Shown: positions 49,473 through 49,720 of the stretch, piece after piece
Layout of the letters: the number at the start of each line of letters is the position of its first letter
Numbering within the stretch: the stretch's first letter is position 1
Origin: Tannerellaceae bacterium
GTDB lineage: Bacteria; Bacteroidota; Bacteroidia; Bacteroidales; Tannerellaceae
Direction: 5' to 3'
Assembly (NCBI GenBank): GCA_031266215.1
Contig: JAISBL010000009.1
Coordinates: 1 to 49,720, forward strand
Length of the DNA stretch: 49,720 bases
The notes under the pieces: generated by a model
Told to the model about the DNA's origin: nothing
Database searches by the model: none
What the model saw: only the letters and a program-made list of their open reading frames with translations
Position numbers and translations under genes: made by a program

Positions 49473-49720
49473 GGCATGTTCACACAAAAAAAGGTATCGG
49501 TGATAAAAGCTAAATTTAAGACATTGAGGAACATAATATCAAGTTTGTCGTAACGGGTGCATACCCTGTTTCGGCGCTTATAGCGTTCTTTGTAATATTC
49601 CCAGGGCCTGAGACGATTTGATTTCGGTGGAACTACCGGTTCAAAACCTTTATATTTAACCAATCTGTGAGTCTCATCGTCTTCGTAGCACCTGTCCATT
49701 GCCATGAAAATATTCCCCTG
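49469..49720 (-). pseudogene. IS5-family transposase C-terminal fragment, with internal deletion (cut by window edge)
   Basis: The minus strand is open from the window end to 49469 and reads DRCYEDDETHRLV, PVVPPKSNRLRPWEYYKERY, KRRN and YDKLDIMFLNVLNLAFI, the C-terminal DDE segment of IS5-type transposases. Between KRRN and YDKLD the usual ~15-20 residues (including 'E-R-x-F-x-R-x-K' with the catalytic Glu) are missing in frame, so it should be inactive. The 5' part lies beyond the window. Confidence 0.7.

Overview
The window is chromosomal DNA from a Bacteroidota bacterium, most likely order Bacteroidales (Tannerellaceae/Dysgonomonadaceae-like; genus not decided). Support: promoters of the Bacteroidetes type (TTG, a 19-20 nt spacer, then TAnnTTTG) lie in front of many genes. 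Marker families include a type IX secretion plug protein (DUF5103), a GH109-type Tat-exported oxidoreductase, a DUF5723 outer-membrane barrel, a six-gene Na+-NQR operon, Bacteroidetes-type PyrK/PyrD, carboxynorspermidine decarboxylase and IS982/IS110/IS5 remnants.

Layout. 1-6 kb: edge of a fimbrillin-like lipoprotein gene (-), GH109-like enzyme, GT4 glycosyltransferase, a secreted protein of unknown function and a cysteine-less redoxin. 6-10 kb (-): a heptad-repeat ORF, a helical/Ig-like protein, DUF554 and pepP, apparently one operon. 10-14.5 kb (-): ruvX-def-mmdA-biotin carrier operon and an initiating sugar transferase. 14.8-21 kb (+): a divergent tyrosine phenol-lyase/tryptophanase-like enzyme with a leader, then metN-metI-[21-bp repeat ORF]-metQ-QueG-like-transsulfuration enzyme. 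21-32 kb: PhoH/PIN, DUF5103, nqrABCDEF, a lipoprotein and the DUF5723 barrel. 32-37 kb: a second helical/Ig-like gene beside a third 21-bp repeat array, GH9 glucanase, solitary HsdR_N protein, AMP nucleosidase and holA. 37-46.5 kb: a long AT-rich regulatory region, XRE regulator, pyrK-pyrD, YcaQ-like protein, dnaB, EttA/DUF1080 and a ThuA-like lipoprotein. 46.6-49.7 kb: decayed insertion sequences around nspC.

Themes. Nqr and the MmdA/biotin-carrier pair fit sodium- and propionate-linked anaerobic energy metabolism. The met operon combines methionine import with a PLP sulfur enzyme, but its ATPase lacks the C-terminal regulatory domain.

The most unusual signal is a set of three separate 21-bp tandem arrays that share a TTGCGCA core in the same codon phase. 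In that phase they encode heptads of the form (hydrophobic)-A-(H/Q)-(M/V)-S-x-x. Two of the arrays sit directly beside paralogous helical/Ig-like genes and the third lies inside the met operon. Two short promoter-terminator units look like small RNAs or micro-ORFs, and two genes (ruvX, metN) appear to be transcribed leaderless. All functions are read from motifs by eye; no database search was run.
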